Made by a program: the position numbers and the translations under genes. Source: Cyrtodaria siliqua (lineage: Eukaryota; Mollusca; Bivalvia; Adapedonta; Hiatellidae). From it: 64,000 nucleotides of DNA. The DNA is taken from contig JAWPHD010001352.1 of NCBI GenBank assembly GCA_037043455.1, positions 186,001 through 250,000 of the forward strand, in the 5' to 3' direction. Below are positions 63,862-64,000 of the stretch, in pieces; positions within the stretch are counted from its first letter, which is position 1; the number at the start of each line of letters is the position of its first letter. The notes below the pieces were generated by a model. The model ran no database searches. It worked only from the letters and a program-made list of their open reading frames with translations, and had not been told where the DNA came from.

Positions 63862-64000
63862 CGACAGGTGAAATTAACCAAATCTAAAACGTCTTTTGCG
63901 CTTAACTCTGTTGAGGCGTAGTCAAATTCTGTTTCTTGGCAACTTGCAGCTCCTCGCGATACTCTATAGTACAGCGTGCATTCGTCTGTCGACGCAAAGG
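63862..64000 (-). CDS. unknown secreted-type gene, exon a (runs off window)
   Basis: Ends at donor CG/GTGAGT. The visible part encodes FASTDECTLYYRVSRGAASC, QETEFDYASTELSAKDVLDL, VNFTC(R) and leaves in phase 2, matching exon b. Three cysteines are visible; the acceptor and start lie outside the window. It is followed in the gene by a 6.4-kb intron made almost wholly of repeats. Confidence 0.65.

Overview
This is a stretch of animal nuclear genome, most likely from a bivalve mollusc. It is AT-rich, with split genes and GT-AG introns, and is dominated by transposon debris and satellites. A C1q-domain gene remnant, a BTB-BACK gene, an RNase H-bearing I/Nimb-type LINE, tandem-repeat-cored Helitron-like elements, tRNA-derived SINEs and a P-element-like transposase together fit a bivalve. 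The species assignment is inference. There is no operon structure, CRISPR array or rRNA.

Layout. 0-8 kb: an orphan plus-strand exon, a CR1-like LINE split by an RNase H LINE copy, a decayed gag-like region bounded by 95-bp direct repeats, and a minus-strand terminal exon. 7.9-14.2 kb: one long plus-strand I/Nimb-type LINE holding a 467-bp MITE (in its reverse transcriptase) and a 2.3-kb Helitron-like element (in its 3' UTR); the LINE sits in a broken MULE transposase. 15-17.8 kb: a 34-bp satellite split by a LINE that is itself split by another LINE copy. 18.4-27.3 kb: LINE remains and a P-element-like transposase interrupted by a 3.6-kb LINE. 28.5-35.9 kb: a Helitron-like element, dispersed repeats, a poly-G duplication and three tandem arrays. 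36.1-37.4 kb: a two-exon C1q-domain gene with two frameshifts. 38-45 kb: a large palindrome cluster, Helitron-like and foldback elements and SINEs. 45.1-49.7 kb: a minus-strand BTB-BACK gene whose intron is filled by tandem arrays. 50-55.2 kb: dispersed repeats, a Helitron-like element, and a foldback element carrying two tRNA-like genes. 55.6-64 kb: four phase-compatible exons of an unrecognised minus-strand cysteine-bearing gene, with introns swollen by satellites, LINE tails and another Helitron-like element.

The most informative signals are: a LINE family whose 3' end (stem-loop plus GCCGTAAAACACCAT plus short repeats) is shared with a tRNA-derived SINE; two different Helitron-like elements at the same position and orientation in two LINE copies; clean nested insertions with readable target duplications, including a 55-bp LINE remnant; and the four-exon unknown gene, which I assembled from splice phases.
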